From positions 1 through 54,526 of the forward strand of contig UQOX01000017.1 in assembly GCA_900542765.1 (NCBI GenBank): a stretch of DNA of 54,526 nt, read 5' to 3'. This stretch comes from an uncultured Porphyromonadaceae bacterium (GTDB taxonomy: Bacteria; Bacteroidota; Bacteroidia; Bacteroidales; UBA11471). The notes under the pieces are model-generated. The model searched no databases. It was not told the DNA's origin and worked only from the letters and a program-made list of their open reading frames with translations. Made by a program: the position numbers and the translations under genes. The number at the start of each line of letters is the position of its first letter. The first letter of the stretch is position 1. Below are positions 9,010-19,400 of the stretch, piece by piece.

Positions 9010-9083
9010 CTCTTCAGGTAGGACTTGAACCTACGACCCTCTGATTAACAGTCAGATGCTCTAACCGACTGAGCTACTGAAGA
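9010..9083 (-). tRNA. tRNA-Asn (anticodon GTT), copy 1
   Basis: The 74-nt minus-strand gene folds as a full cloverleaf: acceptor TCTTCAG/CTGAAGA, D-arm GCTC...GAGC, anticodon stem TCTGA/TCAGA around loop CTGTTAA (anticodon GTT), T-arm GTAGG TTCAAGT CCTAC and discriminator G. The 3' CCA is not encoded. It lies 43 bp downstream of an identical copy and is probably cotranscribed with it. Confidence 0.96.
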
Positions 9084-9126
9084 ATAAATGGTGTATGTTT
9101 CGATTCCGCACCCGGAAATTTTGAAG

Positions 9127-9200
9127 CTCTTCAGGTAGGACTTGAACCTACGACCCTCTGATTAACAGTCAGATGCTCTAACCGACTGAGCTACTGAAGA
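9127..9200 (-). tRNA. tRNA-Asn (anticodon GTT), copy 2
   Basis: Identical in sequence to the tRNA at 9010-9083. It is promoter-proximal: a minus-strand TACTTTTG element lies at 9226-9233, 26 bp upstream of the mature 5' end. Identity between the two copies stops at the tRNA boundaries. Confidence 0.96.
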
Positions 9201-9225
9201 AGATAACATTCCTAAAAATGCAGGG

Positions 9226-9233
9226 CAAAAGTA
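9226..9233 (-). promoter_or_regulatory. -7 promoter element for the tRNA-Asn pair
   Basis: TACTTTTG on the minus strand matches the Bacteroidetes TAnnTTTG element. It is back to back with the S41 protease promoter at 9257-9264. Confidence 0.6.
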
Positions 9234-9256
9234 ATGCGTTATTTCCAATTATGCAA

Positions 9257-9264
9257 TATATTTG
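9257..9264 (+). promoter_or_regulatory. -7 promoter element for the S41 protease-Nudix pair
   Basis: TATATTTG matches TAnnTTTG, 43 bp before the ATG. No clear -33 TTG is visible. Confidence 0.5.
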
Positions 9265-9307
9265 TAGAAAAATTTCTCATTCTTTTTTGTAAACAACCTC
9301 CAAAGAT

Positions 9308-11002
9308 ATGCGTAACGTCCTGTTTTCGAACCGGAGTCTGGCTTTGACCGCCGCCCTGCTTCTCGTGGGAAATCTCCTCCCGGCACAAAACAACAACAAG
9401 ACTTTCGACACCGCCAAAAGCATCTCGGTATTCAATTCGGTACTGAAAGAGCTCAACACGCTCTATGTCGACACTTTCGACCTCGACAAGATGGTAGAGA
9501 AGGGCATCAACACCATGCTCTACACGCTCGACCCCTACACCACCTACATACCCGAGACCGAGGCCGAAGACTTCAAGTTCATGACCACGGGCGAATACGG
9601 CGGCATAGGCTCGCTCATCACCTACCGCGACAGCTTCACCTACATCGCCGAACCGTATGAGGGGCTGCCCGCCCAGGTACACGGGCTGAAAGCCGGAGAC
9701 AAAATCTTACAGGTCGATTCGGTTTCGGCCGTGGGACTGCCGTCGGACAAAGTGAGCGAACGGCTCAAAGGCCCGGCCAACACCATCGTGCGCGTCGTCG
9801 TGGAACGCCCCGTGACACTCGACACGCTCACCTTCGACATCGTGCGCAAGAAAATCACCCTGCCGGCCGTTCCCTATTACGGCGTGCGCGACGGGGGAGT
9901 GGGTTATATCTACCTGCAAAGTTTCACCGACAAGGCGGCCGCCGAAGTGAAAGAGGCTTTCCTCGACCTGAAAAAGAACCGCCACATCACCTCGCTCGTC
10001 CTCGACCTGCGGGGCAACCCCGGCGGCATTCTCGACGAGGCCCTGCAAATCATCAACTACTTCGTGCCCAAAGGCACCGAGATACTCTCGACCCGCGGCC
10101 GCATCAGCCAGTGGGACAAGACCTACAAGACCACCCAGAAACCCCTCGACGAGAAAATGCCGATGGTCGTTCTCATCAACAGTGAATCGGCCTCCGCTTC
10201 GGAAATCGTAGCCGGTACCCTGCAAGACCTCGACCGCGCCGTCATCGTGGGCGACCGCTCCTTCGGCAAGGGTCTCGTGCAGACCACCCGCCCGATGCCC
10301 TACAACGGCATGATAAAAATCACCACCTCGAAATACTACATTCCCAGCGGCCGCTCGATACAGGCCATCGACTATTCGCACCGCAACGCCGCCGGTCGTC
10401 CCGAGCGCATTCCCGACAGCCTCACCACCGCCTACACCACGGCCGGAGGCCGCATCGTGCGCGACGGAGGCGGCATCACGCCCGACGTGAAGGTGGAGTT
10501 GGAGCAGATTCCCAACATCGTGTATTACCTGGTCAACGACATGCACACCTTCCACTACGCCACCCGCTTTGCCCAGCAACACGACAGCATCGCCCCCATC
10601 GAAGAGTTTGTCATCGACGATACCATCTACAACGACTTCAAGGAGTATGTGCGGAGCCAAAACTTCACCTACGACCGCCGCACCCAGAAAGTGCTCGACG
10701 AGTTGCGCAAGTGGGCCGAGTTTGAAGGCTACCTCACCGACATCACCCCCGAAGTCGACTCCCTGTCGAAAAAACTCTCGCACAACCTCGACCACGACTT
10801 TGCCAACTTCCGCGACGAAATCGCCGAGCAGCTCGCCTTCGAAATCGTCAAGCGCTATTACTACCAAAAAGGCGAGATATGCGAGAGCCTCAAAAACGAC
10901 CCCATCGTAACACGCGCCGAAGAGATACTCCTCGACCCCGAACAGTACCGCGCGATATTGCAGCCCGGGAAAGCCTCCGACAAAAAGGAGAAGAAGTCAT
11001 GA
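9308..11002 (+). CDS. S41 family C-terminal processing peptidase
   Basis: A 564-residue secreted serine protease of the CtpA/Prc type. These enzymes cut C-terminal regions of envelope proteins in the periplasm using a Ser-Lys dyad. A signal peptide covers residues 1-27 (ending 'LLPAQ'), followed by a helical N-terminal region, a PDZ domain (about 85-165, 'GLPAQVHGLKAGDKILQVD') and the protease core. The dyad is visible as Ser296 in 'SESASASEI' and Lys321 in 'SFGKGLVQT', with the usual 25-residue spacing. The C-terminal ~170 residues are a helical extension common in Bacteroidetes members. The stop overlaps the Nudix gene start (ATGA). Confidence 0.93.
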   Translation: MRNVLFSNRSLALTAALLLVGNLLPAQNNNKTFDTAKSISVFNSVLKELNTLYVDTFDLDKMVEKGINTMLYTLDPYTTYIPETEAEDFKFMTTGEYGGIGSLITYRDSFTYIAEPYEGLPAQVHGLKAGDKILQVDSVSAVGLPSDKVSERLKGPANTIVRVVVERPVTLDTLTFDIVRKKITLPAVPYYGVRDGGVGYIYLQSFTDKAAAEVKEAFLDLKKNRHITSLVLDLRGNPGGILDEALQIINYFVPKGTEILSTRGRISQWDKTYKTTQKPLDEKMPMVVLINSESASASEIVAGTLQDLDRAVIVGDRSFGKGLVQTTRPMPYNGMIKITTSKYYIPSGRSIQAIDYSHRNAAGRPERIPDSLTTAYTTAGGRIVRDGGGITPDVKVELEQIPNIVYYLVNDMHTFHYATRFAQQHDSIAPIEEFVIDDTIYNDFKEYVRSQNFTYDRRTQKVLDELRKWAEFEGYLTDITPEVDSLSKKLSHNLDHDFANFRDEIAEQLAFEIVKRYYYQKGEICESLKNDPIVTRAEEILLDPEQYRAILQPGKASDKKEKKS

Positions 11003-11535
11003 GCGCAACAACACCGCTTCTCGCCCCCTTCTGTTACTGTCCGCACTGCGGGTCGGCCCGGTTTGTCGACAACAACACCCAGTCGAAACGCTGCCTCGAC
11101 TGCGGGCTCATCTATTACATCAACCCCAAGGCTGCCGTCGTGGCTCTCATCACCAATGACGAAGGCGACATACTCGTGTGCCGCCGCGCCAAGGAACCGG
11201 CCAGCGGCACGCTCGACCTGCCGGGAGGATTTACCGACCTCGACGAGACCGCCGAGGAGGCCGTCGCCCGCGAGGTGCGGGAAGAGACCGCGCTCATCGT
11301 CGTCTCCACGCGCTACCTCTTCTCCCTGCCCAACCTCTATACCTACGGCGGACTCACCGTGCCCACGATGGACCTCTTCTTCGAATGCCGCGTGGCCGAC
11401 ACACGGGGGCTCGAAGCCCACGACGACGTGGCCGCTGCCCGGTTTATGAAACGCGCCGAAATCGACCCCGCCGACTTCGGGCTGGCCTCGATACGCCGCG
11501 GCATCGCCCGCATTCTGGGGCGGGAGGCCGAGTAG
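10999..11535 (+). CDS. Nudix hydrolase with N-terminal zinc ribbon
   Basis: A 178-residue protein. The N-terminus carries a CPHC ... CLDC zinc-ribbon (residues ~14-36), as in NudC/NADH-pyrophosphatase-like Nudix proteins. The Nudix box is intact, with the G-x5-E-x7-REVREET pattern starting 'GGFTDLDE'. Such enzymes hydrolyse nucleoside diphosphates linked to another group; the substrate here is not predictable, although the zinc ribbon plus short length suggests an ADP-ribose or NADH-type compound. The ATG at 10999 overlaps the protease stop; an upstream in-frame start would lie inside the protease gene without Nudix homology. Confidence 0.9.
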   Translation: MSATTPLLAPFCYCPHCGSARFVDNNTQSKRCLDCGLIYYINPKAAVVALITNDEGDILVCRRAKEPASGTLDLPGGFTDLDETAEEAVAREVREETALIVVSTRYLFSLPNLYTYGGLTVPTMDLFFECRVADTRGLEAHDDVAAARFMKRAEIDPADFGLASIRRGIARILGREAE

Positions 11536-11537
11536 CC
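11520..11537 (+). repeat. 18-bp direct repeat, left copy
   Basis: GCGGGAGGCCGAGTAGCC spans the last codons and stop of the Nudix gene and recurs exactly at 11677-11694. Confidence 0.6.
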
Positions 11538-11738
11538 CCCACGCCCTTTCCACCCCGAGACCCTACCCACAACAGATTTGCACCCGTCGTCGCTTCACCC
11601 CCCGACAAGGAAGGGGAGGAGAGGGGAGTCCCCGCGCAATACGCCGCGGCAGCACCGCCGTCTGGCGGCGGGAGAGGCGGGAGGCCGAGTAGCCGCCGCC
11701 CCGCTCCGCCGGCGGCACAACAAAAAATTTTCGCCGGC
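11536..11738. other. GC-rich intergenic region with short repeats
   Basis: There is no gene here. It contains G/C tracts, a hairpin (CCGCC GTCT GGCGG near 11656-11670) and the second copy of the 18-bp repeat. It is more GC-rich than any other intergenic region in the window. Confidence 0.5.
11677..11694 (+). repeat. 18-bp direct repeat, right copy
   Basis: Exact copy of 11520-11537, located in the noncoding region between the Nudix gene and mutS. Confidence 0.6.
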
Positions 11739-11769
11739 TTGCCATTGCCCGAGCTTTTCACTACCTTTG
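11739..11769 (+). promoter_or_regulatory. mutS promoter (-33 TTG and -7 TACCTTTG)
   Basis: TTG at 11739-11741 and TACCTTTG at 11762-11769 are separated by 20 bp, a good Bacteroidetes promoter. The mutS start codon is 25 bp downstream. Confidence 0.6.
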
Positions 11770-11794
11770 TCTTCTCATCAAAACAAGAAATTCC

Positions 11795-14419
11795 GTGGCA
11801 AAAGAGATGGTCGAAACCCCGCTCATGAAGCAGTACATCGAGATGAAAGCCGTTCACCCCGATGCCATACTGCTGTTCAGGGTGGGAGACTTTTACGAAA
11901 CCTTTTCCGACGACGCCATCACGGCGTCGGAAATATTGGGCATCACCCTCACCCGACGCGCCAACGGAGCCGCCCAGTATGTCGAGCTGGCCGGTTTCCC
12001 CCACCACGCCCTCGACACCTATCTGCCCAAACTGATACGCGCCGGCAAACGGGTCGCCATCTGCGAACAGCTCGAAGACCCGAAACTGGCCAAGAAACTC
12101 GTCAAGCGCGGCATCACCGAACTGGTAACCCCCGGCGTCTCCATCGACGACAACATACTCGACCACAAGGAAAACAACTTCCTGGCCGGCGTGCACTTCG
12201 GCAAGAACGGGCAATGCGGCGTGGCCTTCCTCGACATCTCGACCGGCGAATTTCTCACGGCCGAAGGCACCTACGACTACGTCGACAAGCTATTGGGAAA
12301 TTTCCAGCCCAAAGAAATACTCTTCGAGCGCAGCCACCGCAAGCAGTTCGAGGAGCACTTCGGCAATCGCTACTTCACCTTCGAGCTCGACGACTGGATA
12401 TTCACCGAGGAGGCGGCCACCGAACGGCTGCTGCGCCACTTCGGCACCAAGAACCTCAAAGGCTTCGGCGTGCAGAACCTCAAACTGGGCATCGTCGCCT
12501 CGGGCGCGCTGCTGCACTACCTCGACATCACCCAGCACACCCACATCGCCCACATACTCTCGCTCGCCCGCATCGAAGCCGACCGCTATGTGCGCCTCGA
12601 CAAGTTTACCGTGCGCAGCCTCGAACTGCTCTCAACGATGAACGAAGGGGGCAAGAGCCTGCTCGACATCATCGACCGCACGGTGAGCCCCATGGGCGCC
12701 CGCCTGCTGAAACGGTGGATTACCTTCCCGCTGAAAGAGGTCGCCCCCATACGCGACCGGCAGGAGGTGGTGGAGTTTTTCTTCCGCCACCCCGAAGCCA
12801 AGGAGCTCATCGACCGCCAGCTCGCGCTCATCGGCGACCTCGAACGCCTCATCTCCAAAGTGGCCGTGGGTCGCATCACCCCGCGGGAGACGGTGCAGCT
12901 GCGGGTGGCCCTGTCGGCCATAGAGCCGATACGCGACTGCTGCCAGTCGGCCGACGAAGAGGTGCTCCGCCACATCGCCGCGCAACTCAACCCCTGCACC
13001 CTCATACGCGACCGCATCGAGCGCGAAATCTCGCCCGACGCCCCCTCGCTCACCAACCGCGGCGGCATCATCGCCCGCGGCGTGAACGCAGAACTCGACG
13101 AGCTGCGCGACATCTCGGGCTCGGGCAAGGACTACCTCCTGCACCTGCAACAGCGCGAGAGCGAACGCACCGGCATTCCCAGCCTCAAAATCGGCTACAA
13201 CAACGTCTTCGGCTACTATATCGAGGTGCGCAACACCCACAAGGACAAGGTGCCCGAAGAGTGGATTCGCAAACAGACCCTCGTCAGCGCCGAGCGCTAC
13301 ATCACCCAGGAACTGAAAGAGTATGAAGAGAAAATCCTCGGTGCCGAGGAGAAGATTCTCTCGCTCGAAACACGCCTCTTCAACGACCTGGTGCAGGCCG
13401 TCGCCGACTACATTCCGGCCATACAACTCGACGCCAACCTCATCGCCCGCATCGACTGCCTGCTCTCCTTCGCCAAGACGGCCGAGGAGAACCACTACAT
13501 ACGTCCCGAGGTGAACGACTCCCTCACCATCGACATCAAGGAGGGGCGGCACCCCGTCATCGAACGGCAGATGCCTCCCGGCGAAAGCTACATCTCCAAC
13601 AGCGTAACCCTCGACAACGACCACCAGCAAATCATCATGATAACGGGACCAAACATGGCCGGCAAGTCGGCCCTGCTGCGACAGACGGCCCTCATCGTCA
13701 TCATGGCGCAGATAGGCAGCTATGTGCCGGCCGAAGCCGCCCACATAGGCATCGTCGACAAGGTCTTCACCCGTGTGGGCGCCTCGGACAACATCTCGCT
13801 GGGCGAGTCGACCTTCATGGTGGAGATGAACGAGGCGGCCGACATTCTCAACAACCTCTCCGACCGCAGCCTCGTGCTCTTCGACGAGCTGGGCCGCGGC
13901 ACCAGCACCTACGACGGCATCTCCATCGCCTGGGCCATCGTCGAGTACATACACGAGCACCGGCGCGCCCGGGCCAAGACCCTCTTCGCCACCCACTACC
14001 ACGAGCTCAACGAGATGGAAAAGAGTTTCCGCCGCATCGCCAACTACAACGTGTCGGTAAAGGAGGTCGACAACCGGGTCATCTTCCTGCGCAAACTCGT
14101 GCGGGGCGGCAGCGAACACAGCTTCGGTATCCATGTGGCCCGGCTGGCCGGCATGCCCCAAAGCATCGTGCAACGGGCCAACGAAATCCTGCACCAGCTC
14201 GAAGCCGACAACCGCCAGAACGGCATCGCCGTGCCCCAGGAAAAGAAAAAAACATCGACCAGTGGCGGCGGAGGCATGCAACTCAGCTTCTTCCAGCTCG
14301 ACGACCCCGTGCTCTCGCAGGTGCGCGACGAGATTCTCCACACCGACATCAACAACCTCACCCCCGTGGAGGCACTCAACAAACTCAACGACATACGCAA
14401 AATCATTACCGGCAAATAA
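11795..14419 (+). CDS. mutS: DNA mismatch repair protein MutS
   Basis: An 874-residue cytoplasmic ATPase that recognises mismatches and recruits MutL. The mismatch-binding N-terminus has the conserved '[11 protein letters not shown]' segment (the Phe-x-Glu that contacts the mismatch) near residues 29-39. The connector, lever and clamp domains follow. Walker A 'GPNMAGKS' lies around residue 618, followed by Walker B '[14 protein letters not shown]' and the 'ATHYHEL' switch. A Gly-rich linker leads to the C-terminal dimerisation tail. Length is usual for MutS1. I chose the GTG at 11795; it directly precedes '[13 protein letters not shown]', the usual MutS N-terminus, and lies just after a good promoter. 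Confidence 0.97.
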   Translation: MAKEMVETPLMKQYIEMKAVHPDAILLFRVGDFYETFSDDAITASEILGITLTRRANGAAQYVELAGFPHHALDTYLPKLIRAGKRVAICEQLEDPKLAKKLVKRGITELVTPGVSIDDNILDHKENNFLAGVHFGKNGQCGVAFLDISTGEFLTAEGTYDYVDKLLGNFQPKEILFERSHRKQFEEHFGNRYFTFELDDWIFTEEAATERLLRHFGTKNLKGFGVQNLKLGIVASGALLHYLDITQHTHIAHILSLARIEADRYVRLDKFTVRSLELLSTMNEGGKSLLDIIDRTVSPMGARLLKRWITFPLKEVAPIRDRQEVVEFFFRHPEAKELIDRQLALIGDLERLISKVAVGRITPRETVQLRVALSAIEPIRDCCQSADEEVLRHIAAQLNPCTLIRDRIEREISPDAPSLTNRGGIIARGVNAELDELRDISGSGKDYLLHLQQRESERTGIPSLKIGYNNVFGYYIEVRNTHKDKVPEEWIRKQTLVSAERYITQELKEYEEKILGAEEKILSLETRLFNDLVQAVADYIPAIQLDANLIARIDCLLSFAKTAEENHYIRPEVNDSLTIDIKEGRHPVIERQMPPGESYISNSVTLDNDHQQIIMITGPNMAGKSALLRQTALIVIMAQIGSYVPAEAAHIGIVDKVFTRVGASDNISLGESTFMVEMNEAADILNNLSDRSLVLFDELGRGTSTYDGISIAWAIVEYIHEHRRARAKTLFATHYHELNEMEKSFRRIANYNVSVKEVDNRVIFLRKLVRGGSEHSFGIHVARLAGMPQSIVQRANEILHQLEADNRQNGIAVPQEKKKTSTSGGGGMQLSFFQLDDPVLSQVRDEILHTDINNLTPVEALNKLNDIRKIITGK

Positions 14420-14422
14420 CCC

Positions 14423-15676
14423 ATGACCGCACAAGACTTTGAAATCATGGCCCCGGTGGGGTCGTACGAATCGCTCACCGCCGCCATTCAGGGAGGCGCC
14501 AACTCGATATACTTCGGCGTCGAAGGGCTGAACATGCGGGCCCGCAGCTCCAACAACTTCACCCTCGACGACCTGCGCGAGATAGCCCGCATCTGCCGGG
14601 AACACGGCATGAAGAGTTACCTCACCGTCAACACGGTCATCTACGACAGCGACATCGCCCTCATGCGGCGCATCATCGACGCCGCCAGCGACGCCGGCAT
14701 CTCGGCCATCATCGCCAGCGACATCGCCGCCATGACCTACGCCCGCAGCATCGGGGTGGAGGTGCACCTGTCGACCCAACTCAACATCACCAACGTCGAG
14801 GCACTCGAATTTTACGCCCGCTTTGCCGATGTCGTGGTACTCGCCCGCGAGCTCAACCTCGACCAGGTGGCCCATATCCACGCCGAAATCGAACACCGCC
14901 ACATCACCGGCCCGGGCGGCAAGCCGGTGCGCATCGAGATGTTTGCCCACGGCGCCCTGTGCATGGCCGTCTCGGGCAAGTGCTACCTGAGCCTCCACGA
15001 GATGAACGCCTCGGCCAACCGCGGCGCCTGCATGCAGGTGTGCCGCCGCGGCTACACCGTGCGCGACAAGGAGAGCGACATCGAACTCGACATCGACAAC
15101 CAATATATCCTGTCGCCCAAAGACCTGAAAACCATACACTTCATCAACCGCATGATGGAAGCCGGCGTGCGCGTGTTCAAAATCGAAGGCCGCGCCCGCA
15201 GCGCCGAGTATGTGCGCACCGTCGTCGAGTGTTACCACGAGGCCGTGGAGAGCGTCATCGACGGCAGCTACGGCGACGAGAAAATCGCCGCCTGGGACAC
15301 CCGCCTGGCCAAAGTCTTCAACCGCGGATTCTGGAACGGCTACTACCTCGGCCAGCGGCTGGGCGAGTGGAGCCACACCTACGGCTCCGAAGCCACCCGC
15401 GTGAAGGTCTACATAGGCAAGGGGGTGAAATACTACTCCAACCTCGGGGTGGCCGAGTTTGTCGTCGAGACCCAGTCGCTGCACGTCGGCGACGAAATCG
15501 TCATCACCGGCCCCACAACGGGAGCCATCATCACCACCGTCGAAGAGATGCGCGTCGACCTCAAACCGGTCGAGGAAGCCGTCAAGGGCGACCACTTCTC
15601 GATGAAGCTCGACCAGAAGATACGCCCCTCGGACAAGCTCTACAAATGGGTCGCCCCCGAAACCCTCAAACGATGA
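14423..15676 (+). CDS. U32 peptidase-family protein (RNA hydroxylation type)
   Basis: A 417-residue protein of the YegQ/YdcP group. It starts with the family's 'APVGSYESLTAAIQGGANSIYFG' TIM-barrel-like strand and contains the signature 'FAHGALCMAVSGKCYLS' followed by 'NRGACMQVCRR', with the conserved Cys residues. Although classed as collagenase-like peptidases, E. coli relatives TrhP (YegQ) and RlhA (YdcP) are needed for prephenate-dependent hydroxylation of tRNA or 23S rRNA. A translation-related role is favoured here because the next gene is mnmD. It starts 3 bp after mutS and overlaps mnmD (ATGA), so all three are probably co-translated. Confidence 0.88.
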   Translation: MTAQDFEIMAPVGSYESLTAAIQGGANSIYFGVEGLNMRARSSNNFTLDDLREIARICREHGMKSYLTVNTVIYDSDIALMRRIIDAASDAGISAIIASDIAAMTYARSIGVEVHLSTQLNITNVEALEFYARFADVVVLARELNLDQVAHIHAEIEHRHITGPGGKPVRIEMFAHGALCMAVSGKCYLSLHEMNASANRGACMQVCRRGYTVRDKESDIELDIDNQYILSPKDLKTIHFINRMMEAGVRVFKIEGRARSAEYVRTVVECYHEAVESVIDGSYGDEKIAAWDTRLAKVFNRGFWNGYYLGQRLGEWSHTYGSEATRVKVYIGKGVKYYSNLGVAEFVVETQSLHVGDEIVITGPTTGAIITTVEEMRVDLKPVEEAVKGDHFSMKLDQKIRPSDKLYKWVAPETLKR

Positions 15677-16371
15677 AGCGCGAAACGCCCGTAACCGTCC
15701 TCACCGACGACGGCTCGCCCACCCTCTACCTGCCCGCCCTCGACGAACACTACCACTCGGTGCGGGGAGCCGTGGCCGAGTCGATGCACGTCTACATCAA
15801 GACCGGCCTCGAAGCCTGCGGGCGGGAAACGGTCGACCTCTTTGAGTGCGGCTTCGGCACCGGGCTCAACGCCTTCCTCACCCTGCTGGCCGCCGGGCAA
15901 AGCCGCCGGCACATACACTACACCGTCGTCGAAGCCTTCCCGCTCGATGCCGCACAGGCCATCGGCCTCGCCTATCCCGAAACGATACAGCCCGGCAGCC
16001 GACCCCTCTTCGAGCAGCTGCACCGCTGCGAGTGGGAGAGGGAGGTGGCCATCACCCCCTGTTTCACCCTCCACAAAATCGAAGCCGACCTCACCCGCCA
16101 CCCCTTGGGCGACGAACGCTACGACGTCATCTACTACGACGCCTTCGCCCCCGAGAAACAGCCCGAGCTGTGGAATGCCGAACTGCTGGGGCGTGTCGCC
16201 CGCTCCCTGCGCAGGGGAGGGGTGCTCTCGACCTACTGCGCCAAAGGCGAGGTGCGCCGCCGTCTGCAACAAGCGGGGCTCACCGTGCAACGCACCCCCG
16301 GCCCCCCGGGCGGGAAACGCGAAATCCTGCAAGCCCGACGACCCGACGACGCCTCCCGCGCCGGCACATAA
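15673..16371 (+). CDS. mnmD: tRNA U34 methyltransferase MnmD
   Basis: A 232-residue SAM-dependent methyltransferase, equivalent to the MnmC2 half of E. coli MnmC without the FAD oxidase half. It methylates nm5(s2)U34 in tRNA wobble positions. Visible motifs: 'ECGFGTGLNAFLTLL' (SAM-binding), 'YYDAFAPEKQPELW' (active-site region), 'TYCAKGEVRRRLQQAG' and the C-terminal 'RTPGPPGGKREILQA', all characteristic of MnmD. The start overlaps the U32 gene stop. A stand-alone MnmD fits organisms that make nm5U directly rather than through cmnm5U; that step is not visible in this window. Confidence 0.92.
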   Translation: MKRETPVTVLTDDGSPTLYLPALDEHYHSVRGAVAESMHVYIKTGLEACGRETVDLFECGFGTGLNAFLTLLAAGQSRRHIHYTVVEAFPLDAAQAIGLAYPETIQPGSRPLFEQLHRCEWEREVAITPCFTLHKIEADLTRHPLGDERYDVIYYDAFAPEKQPELWNAELLGRVARSLRRGGVLSTYCAKGEVRRRLQQAGLTVQRTPGPPGGKREILQARRPDDASRAGT

Positions 16372-16421
16372 AAAAATAAGTTAATAACCCGGTCGACAAA
16401 GAAGCGATACGAAGTTTTTCC

Positions 16422-16429
16422 TATTTTTG
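16422..16429 (+). promoter_or_regulatory. -7 element for the TPR/beta-barrel operon
   Basis: TATTTTTG, 18 bp before the ATG at 16448; no convincing -33 element. Confidence 0.45.
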
Positions 16430-16447
16430 TTTCAAAGATTTACCGAC

Positions 16448-19400
16448 ATGAAAAAAACGACCCTGCGACATATTGCCTGCACCCTGCTGTGCAGCCTGCT
16501 GCCATTCACCGGCGAGGCACAAAAAGCCGTCCGCATCGAACAACCCGCCTACACCTTCGACCGCGCCCAACAAATGTTCAACGAAGGGAACTACGCCGGT
16601 TGCATCGACCTCATGACAGAATACCGCAAAGGAGCCACCCGCACCATCGACAAGGCCAAGGCCGACTTCCTGATAGCCGCTTCGTCCTATGCCGCCAAGG
16701 AGCCGAACGCCCTCGTCCTCATCGAGAATTACCTCGCCCGGCACCCCAAGACCCCGCACAGCGCCGAAGCCCAACTCCTGCGGGGACATTGCTACTTCGA
16801 CCGCGGCGACTACGACAAGGCGCTCGAAATATACCAGACCATCGACCTCGACAAACTCGCACCCGAAGACCAGTCCGACCTGCTGCTGCACCTCGGCTGC
16901 ACCTACATCGAACAGGGTGAGACCGACAAAGCCGCCCCTTGCTTCGCCGCCATCATCGAGATAGGAGGCCCGCACCAGAAAGCCGCCCTCTACCACGACG
17001 CCCACCGCCGATACCTCGAAGGCGAATACGCCGGCGCCGAGAGCGAACTCACCCCCATCATCGACGACAAGACATTTGCCCGCCCGGCCACGGCACTGCT
17101 CGCCCAATGCCGCTTCGCCCAAGAGAAATACCCCGAAGCCATCGAAACGGCCGGCCAATACATGGAACGCTATCCCGCCGACTCGACCTACTACGAGATG
17201 GAACGCATTCTCGGCGAGAGCTACTACCGCTCGGGCGACAACGCACAAGCCATCAAATACCTCTCGGGCTACACCACCTATTGCGCCACGCCGCAACGCA
17301 GCAGCCACTATACCTTGGGCATGGCCTACTACCAAACGGGAAAATACCTCGAAGCCATCGACCAACTGGGACACGTCACCACCCAAAACGACGCCCTGGC
17401 ACAAAGCGCCTACCTCTTCATCGGGCAGAGCTACCTGCGGCTCAACGACCCCACCAACGCCCGGCTGGCCTTCGAGATGGCCTCACGCTACGACTACGAC
17501 CCGCAGGTGCAGGAGGCAGCCCTCTACAACTACGCCCTCACGCTGCACGCCGCCACCTTCTCGCCCTTTGCCGAGTCGGTCACCGTCTTTGAGAAATTCC
17601 TCAACCTCTTCCCCCGGTCGCGCCATGTCGACACCATCAACGACTACCTCGTCGACGTCTACATGACCACCCGTAACTACGAAAGCGCCCTCAACTCCAT
17701 CAACAAGATACAGCACCCCACCGCCAAAATCTACACCGCCAAACAACGTATCCTCTACCGGCTGGGAACCGAACGCTTCGCCAACAACGACCTGAAAAAA
17801 GCGGCCGACTACTTCACCCAGGCCATCCTCCTCGGCAACTATGACCGGGAAGCCAAGGCCGATGCCTATCTGTGGCTCGCCGAGTGCCTCTACCGCGAAG
17901 GGAATTATGCCGAAGCCGTGAAAAACGACCGCCTCTACCTGCAAACCACCGCCACGGCCGACCCGCTGGCCTACTACAACCTCGGATATGGCTACTTCAA
18001 GCAGCACGACTTCGGCGAGGCGCAGACCCAGTTTGCCCACTATATCAAGACCGAGACCCCCAACGACGCCCATCTCCCACGCATCGCCGACGCCTGCACC
18101 CGACTGGCCGACTGCCTCTACGGGCAGCGCCGCTTTGCCGATGCCGGCTCAGCCTATGACAAGGCCGTCGCCCTTTACCCGGCAACAGGCGACTATGCCC
18201 TCTTCCAAAAAGGATTCATGGCCGGCCTGCAAAAAAAATACGCCGAAAAGACGGCCATCATGCAAGAATTGCGGCAACGCTACCCGCAGTCGGACTATGT
18301 CGATGACGCCTGGCTCGAAGAGGGCTTGGCCCATGTCGTCCTCCAAGACGGGAAAGCCGCAGCCTGCTTCACCGCCCTGCTCGAAAAATATCCCGACCAG
18401 GAGACCGCCCGCAAAGCCGGCGTGCAACTGGGCATGTTCTACTACAACAGCCAGCAACCCCAGAAAGCCATCGCCACCTACAAAAGCGTCATCGCCGACT
18501 ATCCCGGCACCGAAGAGGCACACATCGCCCTCCAAGACCTCAAAGCCGTGTATGTGGCACAGAACGACGTCGACACCTACGCCGCCTACCTGAAAACCCT
18601 CGGCGGAAACGTATCGACCGAAATATCGGAACTCGACTCCCTCTCGTTCCTCACCGCCGAACGCGCCTTCCTCAAAACCCCCAACGCCGCCTCGGCCACG
18701 CAACTCGAAAACTATCTCAAAAAATATCCCAAAGGCGCCTACACCCTGCCCACCCACAACTACCTGGGACTCTACTATTACGACAAGAAAGCCTACGACA
18801 AAGCCCGCAAGAAGTTCCAAGCCGTGCTCAAAGTGCCCAACAACCCCTACACCGAAGAGGCACTTGTCCGGCTGGCCGACATACAGGAAAAATCCAAGGA
18901 ATACCCCGAAGCCTATGTCAGCTACCAGAAACTCGAACGCATCGCCAAGAACAAGGAGAGTCGACAGAACGCCCGCCTCGGCATGCTGCGCAACGCCGTG
19001 CAACTGGGCGACAACAACGCCGTGATAGAAGTATCGGCACGCCTGCTGGCCGACCCCACCCTCTCGCCCGAACACGTCGCCACCGCCCGCTCGGCGCGCG
19101 CCAAGAGCTTCATCGCACGGGGCGACTCGGCACAAGCCGCCGGCGAATGGGAAAAACTCGCCGAAGACCCCCGCACCGAGACCGGAGCCCAATCGGCCTA
19201 CCTCCTGGCCCAATACTACCATGACAAAGGCGACGACACCCAGGCCGAAGCCGTCGTCAACCAACTGCTCGAAAACGGCACCTCGCACCAGTACTGGCTG
19301 GCCCGCAGCTTCATCGTGCTGGCCGATGTCTATGCCCGCCGGGGCGACACCTTCAAAGCACGCCAATACCTGCTGAGCCTGCAAAACAACTACACCGCCG

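Noticed and set aside
12632..15595. Very long open frame on the minus strand opposite mutS and the U32 gene
   Set aside because: It is a by-product of C-ending codons on the plus strand. Its translation is low-complexity (Val, Asp, Gly, His rich) and matches no family, while mutS on the other strand is certain.
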